Assembly (NCBI GenBank): GCA_947303715.1
Contig: CAMYYY010000010.1
Coordinates: forward strand, 1-64,000
Source of the DNA: an uncultured Bacteroidales bacterium
GTDB lineage: Bacteria > Bacteroidota > Bacteroidia > Bacteroidales > Bacteroidaceae
Direction: 5' to 3'
Length of the DNA stretch: 64,000 nucleotides
Shown here: positions 48,500-57,085 of the stretch, piece after piece
How positions within the stretch are numbered: position 1 is the stretch's first letter
How the letters are laid out: every line of letters begins with the position of its first letter
Program-made: the position numbers and the translations under genes
Notes under the pieces: generated by a model
What the model saw: the letters and a program-made list of their open reading frames with translations, nothing else
Told to the model about the DNA's origin: nothing
Database searches by the model: none

Positions 48500-49822
48500 T
48501 TAGTTCTTCGGCCAGTAGGTCTCGACAAGTTCTTTCTTGATGTTGACTTCGTCGGGCTTGAAGTATTTGCCAAACAAACCCCAAGTGACATCGAGCATCT
48601 CGGTGGTATCGACGTTGACATCGATAGCCAGAAGCTGGTCAGAGTATGCCTTTGCAAAGGCAAGTGCACGCTCATCGTAGTCGGTGAGGTCGAAGCCATT
48701 CTCCAACTTCGTCTTGGCGTTGGCAGCATCGGCATAGAGACGCACGGCAGCATTCATCACCTGCGGATGGTCGCGGCGGGTCTTCTTACCGCTGACAAGC
48801 TGTTTCAGACGAGAGAGCGAGCGGAACGGGTCAACGATGACTTTACCGATGTCGCTGTCGCGGCGGAGGAAGAGCTGTCCCTCAGTGATGTAACCCGTAT
48901 TGTCGGGCACAGCATGAGTAATGTCACCTCCAGAAAGCGTTGTGACGGCTATGATGGTGATGGAACCTCCAGCGGGGAACTGCACGGCCTTCTCATAAAT
49001 CTTAGCCAAGTCGCTGTAGAGCGAACCGGGCATGGAGTCCTTCGAAGGAATCTGGTCCATACGGTTACTGACAATAGAAAGGGCATCAGCATAGCTGGTC
49101 ATATCGGTAAGGAGGACAAGCACCTTCTCGTTCTTCTCCACGGCAAAGTACTCAGCAGCCGTCAGCGCCATATCAGGCACCAGCAGACGCTCCACGGCGG
49201 GGTCTTCCGTTGTATTGACAAAGCTGATGATGCGGTCGAGTGCACCGGCATTGGAGAAAACATTCTTGAAATAAAGGTAATCGTCGTTTGTCATACCCAT
49301 GCCACCAAGGATAATCTTATCCGTTTTGGCACGCATAGCCACGTTGGCCATCACCTGATTGAAGGGTTGGTCAGGGTCGGCAAAGAAGGGTATCTTCTGG
49401 CCGGAAACGAGTGTGTTGTTGAGGTCGATACCAGCAATACCGGTGGCGATGAGCTCGGAGGGCTGCTTGCGGCGAACGGGGTTGACGGAGGGACCGCCAA
49501 TCTCCACATCCTTGCCCTCAATCTGCGGGCCACCGTCGATGGGGTTGCCATAGGCATCAAAGAAACGCCCTGCCAACTGGTCGCTCACCTTCAGCGAGGG
49601 AGCCTTGCCAAGGAAAACAACCTCGGCGTTGGTGGGGATGCCGTTCGTACCCTCGAAGACCTGCAGCGTCACGTTGTCACCTGCAATCTTCACCACCTGT
49701 GCCAGCTTGCCGTCAATGGTTGCCAACTCGTCGTAGCCCACATCGGTTGCCTTAAGCGAGCAAGTGGCCTTCGTTATCTGATTGATTTTAGTGTATATCT
49801 TTTGAAATGCAGTTGTAGCCAT
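48500..49822 (-). CDS. atpB: V-type ATPase subunit B
   Basis: 440 residues from ATG at 49822 (MATTAFQKIYTKINQITKAT); a TTG at 49834 is less likely because GAAAGTGGAT fits an RBS for the ATG. It has the alpha/beta-ATPase fold without a Walker A, as B subunits do: SGQKIPFFADPDQPFNQVMA replaces the P-loop; LLTDMTSYADALSIVSNRMD, PSKDSMPGSLYSDLAKIYEK and DPFRSLSRLKQLVSGKKTRR follow. The B subunit is the regulatory member of the A3B3 head. Confidence 0.96.
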   Translation of the reverse strand: MATTAFQKIYTKINQITKATCSLKATDVGYDELATIDGKLAQVVKIAGDNVTLQVFEGTNGIPTNAEVVFLGKAPSLKVSDQLAGRFFDAYGNPIDGGPQIEGKDVEIGGPSVNPVRRKQPSELIATGIAGIDLNNTLVSGQKIPFFADPDQPFNQVMANVAMRAKTDKIILGGMGMTNDDYLYFKNVFSNAGALDRIISFVNTTEDPAVERLLVPDMALTAAEYFAVEKNEKVLVLLTDMTSYADALSIVSNRMDQIPSKDSMPGSLYSDLAKIYEKAVQFPAGGSITIIAVTTLSGGDITHAVPDNTGYITEGQLFLRRDSDIGKVIVDPFRSLSRLKQLVSGKKTRRDHPQVMNAAVRLYADAANAKTKLENGFDLTDYDERALAFAKAYSDQLLAIDVNVDTTEMLDVTWGLFGKYFKPDEVNIKKELVETYWPKN

Positions 49823-49834
49823 ATCCACTTTCAA

Positions 49835-51586
49835 TTATTTGGTTTTCGTTGCCATGAACTCGTCAAGTTCTTTGCGGTAGCGGTAGTAATCGTCGGACTT
49901 ATACTCGCTGTAGTTCACCTGCTTGCAGATGTTGATGACCTTCTTGAAGAAGTCCATGACCTCGAGGAAGGTGTCGAACTCCAGCTCGGCATGGCAGATG
50001 TCAATGACCATATCGACAATCTCCTCCTGACGCTCGAGGGGCGTGATGGCATCGATTTCGTCGAAGGCATCCTGCTGAAGGACGACATAGTCGATGAGCT
50101 CAGACTTCCAGAAGACAACGTGGTAGTCGACAGGCACGCCATCGTCACCGAGGATATTGATTTGCTCAGCAATCTCCTTGCCACGCAGCATGCGGGTCTT
50201 CATCTCGTTAACCTTGCCAATCCAGTCGCCGTTGATACGCTCGGTGATGTACTCTTCAAACTCGGGATATTCGAGATATTTCGAATAGGAGTCAATGGGA
50301 TTGACGGCTGGATAACGCTTCTTATCAGCGCGCTCCTGCTCAAGGGCATAGAAGCAACGGGCAACCTTCTTGGTATTCTCGGTGACAGGCTCCTTCAAGT
50401 TACCACCAGCGGGCGACACGGTGCCGATGAAGGTGATGGAGCCCTTTTGGCCGTTGTTGAGGATGACCATGCCGGCACGTCCATAGAAGTTGGCGATGAT
50501 GGAGGAGATATCCATCGGGAAAGCATCAGGACCAGGAAGTTCCTCCATGCGGTTGGACATTTCGCGCAGCGCCTGTGCCCAGCGGCTCGTGGAGTCGGCC
50601 ATCAGCATGACGCGCAGGCCCATGGCGCGATAGTACTCGGCCATCGTCATGGCGGTATAGACGGAGGCCTCGCGGGCAGCCACAGGCATGTTGGAGGTGT
50701 TGGCGATGATGATGGTACGCTCCATGAGCTTGCGGCCCGTGTGGGGGTCGTTCAGCTCAGGATATTCGGTGAAGATTTCCACCACCTCGTTGGCTCGTTC
50801 GCCGCAGGCTGCCATGATGACGATATCGGCAGCTGCCTGCTTGGAGATAGCGTGCTGAAGCACCGTCTTACCCGTACCAAAGGGACCGGGGATGAAGCCA
50901 GTGCCACCTTCGACGATGGGATTGAACGTATCGATGGTGCGGACACCGGTTTCCAACAGCTTGTAGGGACGGAGTTTCTCGGCATAAGCCGTCAAAGCTA
51001 ATTTGACGGGCCAACGCTGCACCATATCAACTTCAACGTCGTTACCCTGCTCGTCAGTGAGTACGGCAATAATGTGGTGGATGGTATAATCGCCTTCTTC
51101 GGCAATCTTTTTGATGGTGCTTACACCCTTCTGGCGGAAAGGAGCCATCATTTTTAAGGGTTGGAAGTTCTCCTCCACCTCGCCCAGCCAGTCGCCGGCA
51201 CGCACTTTATCGCCCACTTTGACAATGGGTTTGAAGTGCCATAGGCGCTCCTCGTCCAACGGTTGCGTGTATTCTCCGCGATGCAGGAACACGCCCTCCA
51301 TCTTATCAAGGTCGTTCTGAAGGCCATCGTAGTTCTTCGACAACATGCCAGGGCCCAATTGGACTTCCAGCATATGACCCGTGAACTCAGCCTCAGCGCC
51401 TACCTTCAATCCACGCGTACTCTCGAACACCTGGACATAGACATTGTTTCCCGTCACCTTGATGACCTCTGCCATCAGCCGGACGCCGTTCAACAGAATG
51501 TAGCAAATCTCATTCTGCGCCACAGGACCATCGACAGCAAGCGTCACCATGTTGGCAATAATGCCACTAACTTTTCCTTTTGTCAT
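49835..51586 (-). CDS. atpA: V-type ATPase subunit A (catalytic)
   Basis: 583 residues. The A-type bulge domain is present (110-190), Walker A GPFGTGKTVLQ near 229, Walker B-like VMLMADSTSRWAQALRE near 322, and ELPGPDAFPMDISS. It hydrolyses or makes ATP with subunit B. The gene lies between the DUF2764 gene and atpB with gaps of 19 and 12 bases. Confidence 0.97.
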   Translation of the reverse strand: MTKGKVSGIIANMVTLAVDGPVAQNEICYILLNGVRLMAEVIKVTGNNVYVQVFESTRGLKVGAEAEFTGHMLEVQLGPGMLSKNYDGLQNDLDKMEGVFLHRGEYTQPLDEERLWHFKPIVKVGDKVRAGDWLGEVEENFQPLKMMAPFRQKGVSTIKKIAEEGDYTIHHIIAVLTDEQGNDVEVDMVQRWPVKLALTAYAEKLRPYKLLETGVRTIDTFNPIVEGGTGFIPGPFGTGKTVLQHAISKQAAADIVIMAACGERANEVVEIFTEYPELNDPHTGRKLMERTIIIANTSNMPVAAREASVYTAMTMAEYYRAMGLRVMLMADSTSRWAQALREMSNRMEELPGPDAFPMDISSIIANFYGRAGMVILNNGQKGSITFIGTVSPAGGNLKEPVTENTKKVARCFYALEQERADKKRYPAVNPIDSYSKYLEYPEFEEYITERINGDWIGKVNEMKTRMLRGKEIAEQINILGDDGVPVDYHVVFWKSELIDYVVLQQDAFDEIDAITPLERQEEIVDMVIDICHAELEFDTFLEVMDFFKKVINICKQVNYSEYKSDDYYRYRKELDEFMATKTK

Positions 51587-51605
51587 TCTGATTATGCGGT
51601 TTTTC

Positions 51606-52445
51606 TTATTTGACTTTGAATTCAGCCGGTACGTTCACTTCCTTCATACCGGCAATCATGGAACGGAGCACAGCACTTCCAGCCTCCTTGTTTAGCTTTG
51701 CCCAACGCTCGACAATGCGGTTTTTTACCACAAAGCCGAAAAGCCGTTCGATGCCGAAGTAATCGAAGAACGACTCCTCGTCGAGCCAATCCCAGCGCAT
51801 TGCGTCTATGCGGTGTTCGCGCTCCACCAGATTCTGCGTTTCGTGGATTTGCTGAATACGCTCCAGGCGGTCGAAGTTACCCCCCAACCCGAAGTCGCGG
51901 CTACTATTGGTACGCAGGGCTTCTGCCACCTCGCCTTCGCCAACCACTACAGAATTGACGGGCAGATGGTGCTTGCGGGCTGTCATAGCCGAGAGTATGT
52001 TGTTCATATCGAGATTGAAGGCGAACCAACGGCTCACAAAAGTGTTGTCGGCCTTCATAGCATAGGTATAATAATAAGAGGAAAGGAGGTCAATCGGAAG
52101 GCCACTCTCAGCATTCTCAGAATCGTATGCCTTGATGAAGTCGCGGAAATAGGCAGGATAGCGGTTTTTCCACTTCTCATCCTCGCGCGTCATACGGATG
52201 ACCTCGTGCAGCTCTTCGGCCGTATAAAGACCTTCCATCTCAAGATCAACATCCTTTTTGGCCAGCAACGTAAGCAGATTGCAGTTGTCCTGTTCCAGCC
52301 AGATGAGGTCAACAAGCGTACGGTCCTCGACCGTCAGCTCAGGGTAGTACTCCGTGCGGAACACCTCCGACGTGCAAGCAGGCTTCGTGTCGTCCATGCT
52401 GACACTGGGCAAGCCAGCTATCAGATAATAGTAGTTTTTGCCCAT
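51606..52445 (-). CDS. DUF2764 protein of the V-ATPase operon
   Basis: 279 residues, soluble, starting MGKNYYYLIAGLPSVSMDDT, the usual opening of DUF2764. Helical; SARKHHLPVN-type region near 155-165, and WDWLDEESFFDYFGIERLFG toward the end. The family is found between atpE and atpA in V-ATPases of Bacteroidetes, spirochaetes and chlamydiae. In position and fold it may replace subunit C (the socket for the stalk); that is inference. Sits 3 bases from the atpE stop. Confidence 0.9.
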   Translation of the reverse strand: MGKNYYYLIAGLPSVSMDDTKPACTSEVFRTEYYPELTVEDRTLVDLIWLEQDNCNLLTLLAKKDVDLEMEGLYTAEELHEVIRMTREDEKWKNRYPAYFRDFIKAYDSENAESGLPIDLLSSYYYTYAMKADNTFVSRWFAFNLDMNNILSAMTARKHHLPVNSVVVGEGEVAEALRTNSSRDFGLGGNFDRLERIQQIHETQNLVEREHRIDAMRWDWLDEESFFDYFGIERLFGFVVKNRIVERWAKLNKEAGSAVLRSMIAGMKEVNVPAEFKVK

Positions 52446-52448
52446 TGC

Positions 52449-53036
52449 TTAAAACAACATCTCCACTAGCTGTGGACGGAGGAATGACTTGAAGAAGTTC
52501 TCGAATTCTTCTTCACCGAAGTTCATCTTGTATGAACCGTCGGCAGGAGCTATCGTGAACAGCGTCTTTTGTCCATTGACCTCGTTGATGGTAACGCCCT
52601 TGTCCAGCAGCGCCTTGGCATGTTTGGCGAAATATGCTTTCAGCGAAGCGGCATCAGCGGTACTGATGGTAGCACCTTTCTCGCCGAATTGCTCAGCCAT
52701 CGCCACGATGAACTTACCCATCACGTCCTTATCATTGATAGCACTCTTCACGGATTCCTTGACAACGGTATCGGAAATCAGCGTTGCAACCTCGGACTTC
52801 AAGGCATTGACAGCCTGACCTGCAAACAGTTTCAACTCAGCTTGTGTGTGGGCAGCCAATTCTTCGTTTGCCTTCTTGGCAGCAAGTTTGGAAGTTTCAG
52901 CCTCACGGCGGGCTTCGGTCACGATGGACTCAGCTTGACGGCGGGCTTCCTCAACGATACGCTGAGCCTCTTGCTGGCCCTTCTCCACACCGTCGCGGAA
53001 CATCTTGTCGGTAAGCTCTTGAATATTCTTTTCCAT
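52449..53036 (-). CDS. atpE: V-type ATPase subunit E (peripheral stalk)
   Basis: 195 residues from ATG at 53036 (MEKNIQELTDKMFRDGVEKG). A long N-terminal helix rich in Glu, Ala and Arg (RIVEEARRQAESIVTEARRE) and a globular C-terminal part, as in E/NtpE. A start at 53069 is possible but in AT-rich sequence. First gene of the operon; it has its own promoter at 53079-53109. Subunits F, G and C are not seen here, as is usual for the bacterial form of this operon in Bacteroidetes. Confidence 0.9.
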   Translation of the reverse strand: MEKNIQELTDKMFRDGVEKGQQEAQRIVEEARRQAESIVTEARREAETSKLAAKKANEELAAHTQAELKLFAGQAVNALKSEVATLISDTVVKESVKSAINDKDVMGKFIVAMAEQFGEKGATISTADAASLKAYFAKHAKALLDKGVTINEVNGQKTLFTIAPADGSYKMNFGEEEFENFFKSFLRPQLVEMLF

Positions 53037-53078
53037 TGAACTATAGTTTTTTAGTTTATTCTCAGACAAAATTCGCCG

Positions 53079-53109
53079 CGAAGGTACACATTTTTCCGCA
53101 ATAAGCCAA
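53079..53109 (-). promoter_or_regulatory. V-ATPase operon promoter
   Basis: On the minus strand TTG (53107-53109), 20 bases, TACCTTCG (53079-53086), 42 bases before the atpE ATG. The same -7 variant TACCTTCG is found before prmC. Confidence 0.65.
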
Positions 53110-53192
53110 CAAAAAGCGTTAAAAAAGCACTCACATCCTCCTTTCCTCGAAATTACTTTTTTCTAATTTCTAATTCCTATTTTTATTTGTGC

Positions 53193-53200
53193 TATCTTTG
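53193..53200 (+). promoter_or_regulatory. -7 box of the asparaginase gene
   Basis: TATCTTTG lies 21 bases before the ATG at 53222; the -33 side is a poor match and is filled by a TTCTAATTTCTAATTCC repeat. The site rules out the in-frame start at 53189. Confidence 0.65.
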
Positions 53201-53221
53201 CGCCAGAAAAAAGAGCTTCAC

Positions 53222-54259
53222 ATGAAGAAAGTACTCCTTATTTATACGGGCGGCACCATTGGTATGATTCAGAATCCCCAGTCGGGTGCCCTTGAGAATT
53301 TCGATTTTGCCCAACTGCTCAGCCACGTGCCCGAACTACGCCAACTGCCCGTCCAGATTTCCACACGCACCTTCGAACCGCCCATCGACTCTAGCGACAT
53401 GAATCCCTCCAGGTGGGCTGAGTTGGTGCGCATCATTGATGAAAACTACGACAGATTTGATGGCTTTGTCGTACTGCACGGCACAGATACCATGGCCTTT
53501 ACAGCCTCGGCGCTCAGTTTCATGCTCGAGGGATTGGCAAAGCCCGTCATCCTCACTGGCAGCCAGCTTCCTATCGGCATGCTGCGCACCGACGGTAAGG
53601 AGAACCTCATCACTTCCATTGAGATTGCGGCTGCCACACGTCCCGATGGCACACCCCGTGTGCCGGAGGTCTGCGTTTTCTTCCACGAAAAACTGATGCG
53701 CGGCAATCGCGTCACCAAGTCAAGTGCCGATGAATTTGATGCATTCGAGTCGTTCAACTACCCCCACCTTGCTACAGCGGGCGTGGACATCACCTACAAC
53801 GACAAGCAAATCCTCCACAGAGACAAGGACAAGGGACTTACGCCTCACTATACTCTCGACACCAACCTCATCATCTTCTCCCTTTTCCCCGGCATACGCC
53901 CCGACATCGTCCGCGAGGTGCTCTCCTCCCCCACCCTGAAGGGCATCATATTCCGTACCTTCGGCTCCGGCAACGCGCCCCAGCAGCCATGGCTCGTGGA
54001 GCAGCTTGCCGAGGCTACCCGTGCAGGCAAGGTCATCGTCAACATCACCCAGTGTACGGGCGGCAGCGTCATGATGCGCCGCTACGAGACTGGGCTTCAG
54101 CTCATCGATGCCGGTGTAGTCAGCGGACAAGACAGTACCGTCGAGGCTGCACTTACCAAGCTCATGTACCTTTTTGGGCAGCATCTTACTCCCAACGAAA
54201 TCCGTCGACAGATGGCCCGTTCACTCGCTGGAGAAATCACCATGTCCCCCAAAGAATGA
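53222..54259 (+). CDS. ansA: Type I L-asparaginase
   Basis: 345 residues. Both active-site Thr blocks are present: IYTGGTIGMIQ near 7-17 and DGFVVLHGTDTMAFTASALS near 80-99, with Lys in SQLPIGMLRTDGKENL region. There is no signal peptide, which fits the cytoplasmic type I form. It turns asparagine into aspartate and ammonia. The next gene starts 4 bases after its stop. Confidence 0.94.
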   Translation: MKKVLLIYTGGTIGMIQNPQSGALENFDFAQLLSHVPELRQLPVQISTRTFEPPIDSSDMNPSRWAELVRIIDENYDRFDGFVVLHGTDTMAFTASALSFMLEGLAKPVILTGSQLPIGMLRTDGKENLITSIEIAAATRPDGTPRVPEVCVFFHEKLMRGNRVTKSSADEFDAFESFNYPHLATAGVDITYNDKQILHRDKDKGLTPHYTLDTNLIIFSLFPGIRPDIVREVLSSPTLKGIIFRTFGSGNAPQQPWLVEQLAEATRAGKVIVNITQCTGGSVMMRRYETGLQLIDAGVVSGQDSTVEAALTKLMYLFGQHLTPNEIRRQMARSLAGEITMSPKE

Positions 54260-54263
54260 AGTC

Positions 54264-56327
54264 ATGAACCAGACACCTGAAACCAACAACCCTTTCCTCT
54301 CGCCATACCCCACGCCCTTCGGTGCCGTGCCTTTCGAGGACATACGGCTTGAACACTTCGAGCCTGCCCTGATGGAGGGCATCCGACAGGACAATGAAGA
54401 TATCCGCTCCATCACCGACACAACGGAAGCACCTACGTTCGACAACACTATTGCGGCACTTGACTACTCAGGCGAACTGCTCGATGAAGTCAGCACCGTA
54501 TTGGGTAACCTCGACGAAGCAGATACCAGCGACGAAATGCAGGAACTGGTACTGCGCATGACGCCCGTCCTCACCGAACACGACAACGACATTTCGCTCA
54601 ATCCAGCCCTGTTCGAACGGGTGAAGTGTGTCTATGAAACGGCCGACAGAAGCAAGCTCAGCATCGAGCAACAGCGCCTTTTGGATGACACCTACCGTTC
54701 GTTTATCCGTAGCGGGGCGGGGCTCAGCGACAAGGATAAGCAGACGTATCGCCGGCTCACCGCAGTACTGGCAAAGGCCACCGTACGCTTCGACCAGAAT
54801 CACCTGAAGGCCACAAATGCATTCCGCCTGAACGTCGCCGACAAGAGCCGTCTGGAGGGCATCCCCGTAACGGCGCTCACCCAGGCGGCTGAGGAGGCCA
54901 GGCACCGCAAGGAGGCAGGTTGGACGTTCACGCTTCATGCCCCCAGCTACGACCCCTTCATGACCTACTGCCAGGACCGCGATTTGCGCCGCGAACTCTA
55001 CATTGCCTATAACACACAGGCCATACAAGGCAAGACGAGCAATGTGGAGATTGTGCGGCAAATCGTCAATCTGCGACTGCAACTGGCGCAGCTACTGGGG
55101 TACAGGAACTATGCCGACTACATTCTTGAAGAGCGGATGGCTGAGGATATCGGGCATGTCAGGACCCTGTACGAAAAGCTGTTGGAAGCCTATCTTCCCG
55201 CTGCACGGCGCGATGTGGAAGCTGTGCGCCAGAAAGCCCGCGACGAAGAGGGCGAGGCCTTCGAGCTGATGCCGTGGGACTATGCCTTCTATGCCGAACG
55301 TCTGCGCAAGGCCTTGTATGACTTCGATGAAGAGAAACTGCGCCCCTATTTCAAGCTAGAAAATGTCATTGAGGGTGTATTTGGGCTTGCCGTCCGTCTC
55401 TATGGCATCACCTTCCGCGAGAACAAGGCCATACCCGTTTATCATCCCGACGTTAAGGCCTACGAGGTCCTTGACGCTGACGGCACTTTCCTCGCCATCC
55501 TCTATGCAGACTTCTTCCCTCGCGAGGGCAAGAGCGCCGGTGCGTGGATGACCAGCTACAAGGACCAGTGGAAGGATGCTGACGGCACGGATCACCGCCC
55601 CCACGTCTCCATCACAACCAACTTCACCAAGCCCACAGCCGATAAGCCCGCCCTGCTCACCTACGACGAGGTGGAGACATTCCTCCATGAATTCGGGCAT
55701 GCCCTGCACGGCATCTTCTCTGCCACGCACTACCCCTCGCAATGCAGCCCTGACGTGGCGTGGGATTTCGTGGAACTGCCCTCGCAGCTGATGGAAAACT
55801 TCGGCAGGGAGCGAGCGTTCCTCCACACCTTTGCCCGCCATTACGAGACCGGCGAATTGATCCCCGACGAGCTTATCGACAGCCTTATTCGTGCCAAAAA
55901 TTTCGGGTGTGGCTATGCCTGCATCCGCCAGGTGAGTTTCGGACTGCTCGATTTCGCCTGGCACACCCGTACTGAGCCATTCGATGGCGATGTCATTTGC
56001 TTCGAGAAGGAAGCCTTCGCCCCCACCCGACTGCTGCCCGACGTTCCCGGCACCTGCATGAGCGTGCAGTTCGGCCACATCATGTCAGGGGGCTATGCAG
56101 CGGGTTACTATAGCTACAAATGGGCCGAGGTGCTCGATGCCGACGCCTTCAGCCTCTTTGCGGCCGATGGTATCATCAGCCCCCGCGTGGCTGCGCGTTT
56201 TCGGAGCGAGATACTCAGCCGCGGCGACAGCGACCATCCCATGACACTCTATAAAGCCTTCCGTGGCCAGGAGCCCACCATCGATGCCCTGCTGCGCCGC
56301 GACGGTATCAGCAAACAGGAAAGCTGA
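54264..56327 (+). CDS. dcp: M3-family peptidyl-dipeptidase
   Basis: 687 residues from ATG at 54264. The zinc site is TFLHEFGHALHG near 471-482 with the third ligand Glu in the following helix (PDVAWDFVELPSQLMENFGR). N-terminal half helical (ALMEGIRQDNEDIRSITDTT). No signal peptide, so cytoplasmic; probable Dcp, which takes dipeptides from the C-terminus, though oligopeptidase A cannot be ruled out. Co-transcribed with ansA, a pairing that fits amino-acid catabolism. Confidence 0.93.
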   Translation: MNQTPETNNPFLSPYPTPFGAVPFEDIRLEHFEPALMEGIRQDNEDIRSITDTTEAPTFDNTIAALDYSGELLDEVSTVLGNLDEADTSDEMQELVLRMTPVLTEHDNDISLNPALFERVKCVYETADRSKLSIEQQRLLDDTYRSFIRSGAGLSDKDKQTYRRLTAVLAKATVRFDQNHLKATNAFRLNVADKSRLEGIPVTALTQAAEEARHRKEAGWTFTLHAPSYDPFMTYCQDRDLRRELYIAYNTQAIQGKTSNVEIVRQIVNLRLQLAQLLGYRNYADYILEERMAEDIGHVRTLYEKLLEAYLPAARRDVEAVRQKARDEEGEAFELMPWDYAFYAERLRKALYDFDEEKLRPYFKLENVIEGVFGLAVRLYGITFRENKAIPVYHPDVKAYEVLDADGTFLAILYADFFPREGKSAGAWMTSYKDQWKDADGTDHRPHVSITTNFTKPTADKPALLTYDEVETFLHEFGHALHGIFSATHYPSQCSPDVAWDFVELPSQLMENFGRERAFLHTFARHYETGELIPDELIDSLIRAKNFGCGYACIRQVSFGLLDFAWHTRTEPFDGDVICFEKEAFAPTRLLPDVPGTCMSVQFGHIMSGGYAAGYYSYKWAEVLDADAFSLFAADGIISPRVAARFRSEILSRGDSDHPMTLYKAFRGQEPTIDALLRRDGISKQES

Positions 56328-56352
56328 AGCGACGATTAAACTTCCCCCAGAA

Positions 56353-56434
56353 TTCCATCAAATGGAAAAAAAGTTCCATAGGCTGGAAAAAAAATTCCAT
56401 CAAATGGAATTTAAATTCCACAGGCTGGAATTTT
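56353..56434. repeat. 21-bp tandem array of palindromes, four copies
   Basis: TTCCA begins at 56353, 56374, 56395 and 56416, exactly 21 bp apart. Each unit is TTCCA-N5-TGGAA, where N5 is TCAAA, TAGGC, TCAAA and CAGGC in turn. So units 1 and 3 and units 2 and 4 match, an ABAB layout with constant outer arms. Confidence 0.93.
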
Positions 56435-56514
56435 TACAGCGTCAGGCGTTTTTACTACTTCGTTTGCTGCTTGTAGAACAATCGCTAGATATTAATAATT
56501 ACTTGAAAAAAACG

Positions 56515-56605
56515 TATCTTTAATCCCCTGCAGGGCTTTTAGATAGGCGGCGGCTCGGATAATTGCAAATAAATTTGCATTATCGCTCGCCTTGCACTAT
56601 CTTTG
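56515..56605 (+). repeat. Dispersed promoter element before the dCMP deaminase gene
   Basis: TATCTTTAATCCCC (56515-56528), GGCTTTTAGATAGG and GGCTCGGA in the middle, then a full promoter: TTTG (56574-56577), a 20-base spacer CATTATCGCTCGCCTTGCAC, TATCTTTG (56598-56605). It is the second copy of the 24835-24950 element. The dCMP deaminase ATG is 30 bases after the -7 box. Confidence 0.82.
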
Positions 56606-56635
56606 CACACTCGATAGATAGTATCGACTGCAATT

Positions 56636-57055
56636 ATGGAAAAATTCGACAAACGCTACATGCTCATGGCCTCCATCTGGGCTGGCAACAGTTACTGCCA
56701 GCGACGCAAGGTGGGTGCTCTCATCGTCAAGAACAAAATGATCATCTCGGACGGCTACAACGGCACGCCCACGGGATTTGAAAATATCTGCGAGGACGAA
56801 AACAACGTCTCGAAGCCCTACGTGCTCCATGCCGAGGCCAATGCCATCACCAAGATAGCCCGCTCGCACAACAGCAGCGACGGCGCCACGCTCTACGTGA
56901 CCGCCTCGCCCTGTATCGAATGTGCCAAGCTCATCATCCAGTCGGGCATCCAGCGCGTGGTCTATGGTGAGCAATACCGTCTTACCGACGGCATTGACCT
57001 GCTCAAGCGTGCCGGCATTGAGGTCGTCCATCTGCCCCTCGAAGAATGCCAATAA
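56636..57055 (+). CDS. dCMP deaminase (ComEB-like)
   Basis: 139 residues. Zinc site: HAEANAITKIARS near 64 (the HxE with catalytic Glu), and ASPCIECAKLIIQSGI near 90 (PCxxC). KRYMLMASIWAGNSYCQRRK and GALIVKNKMIISDGYNGTPT fit deoxycytidylate deaminases rather than tRNA adenosine deaminases. It makes dUMP for thymidylate synthesis. Followed after 30 bases by the S41 gene. Confidence 0.93.
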   Translation: MEKFDKRYMLMASIWAGNSYCQRRKVGALIVKNKMIISDGYNGTPTGFENICEDENNVSKPYVLHAEANAITKIARSHNSSDGATLYVTASPCIECAKLIIQSGIQRVVYGEQYRLTDGIDLLKRAGIEVVHLPLEECQ

Positions 57056-57085
57056 TCATTTTACGATTTACCACTTACCATCGCT

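Noticed and set aside
48056..51001. 981-residue plus-strand frame
   Set aside because: It is antisense to atpD, atpB and atpA, all of which are certain.
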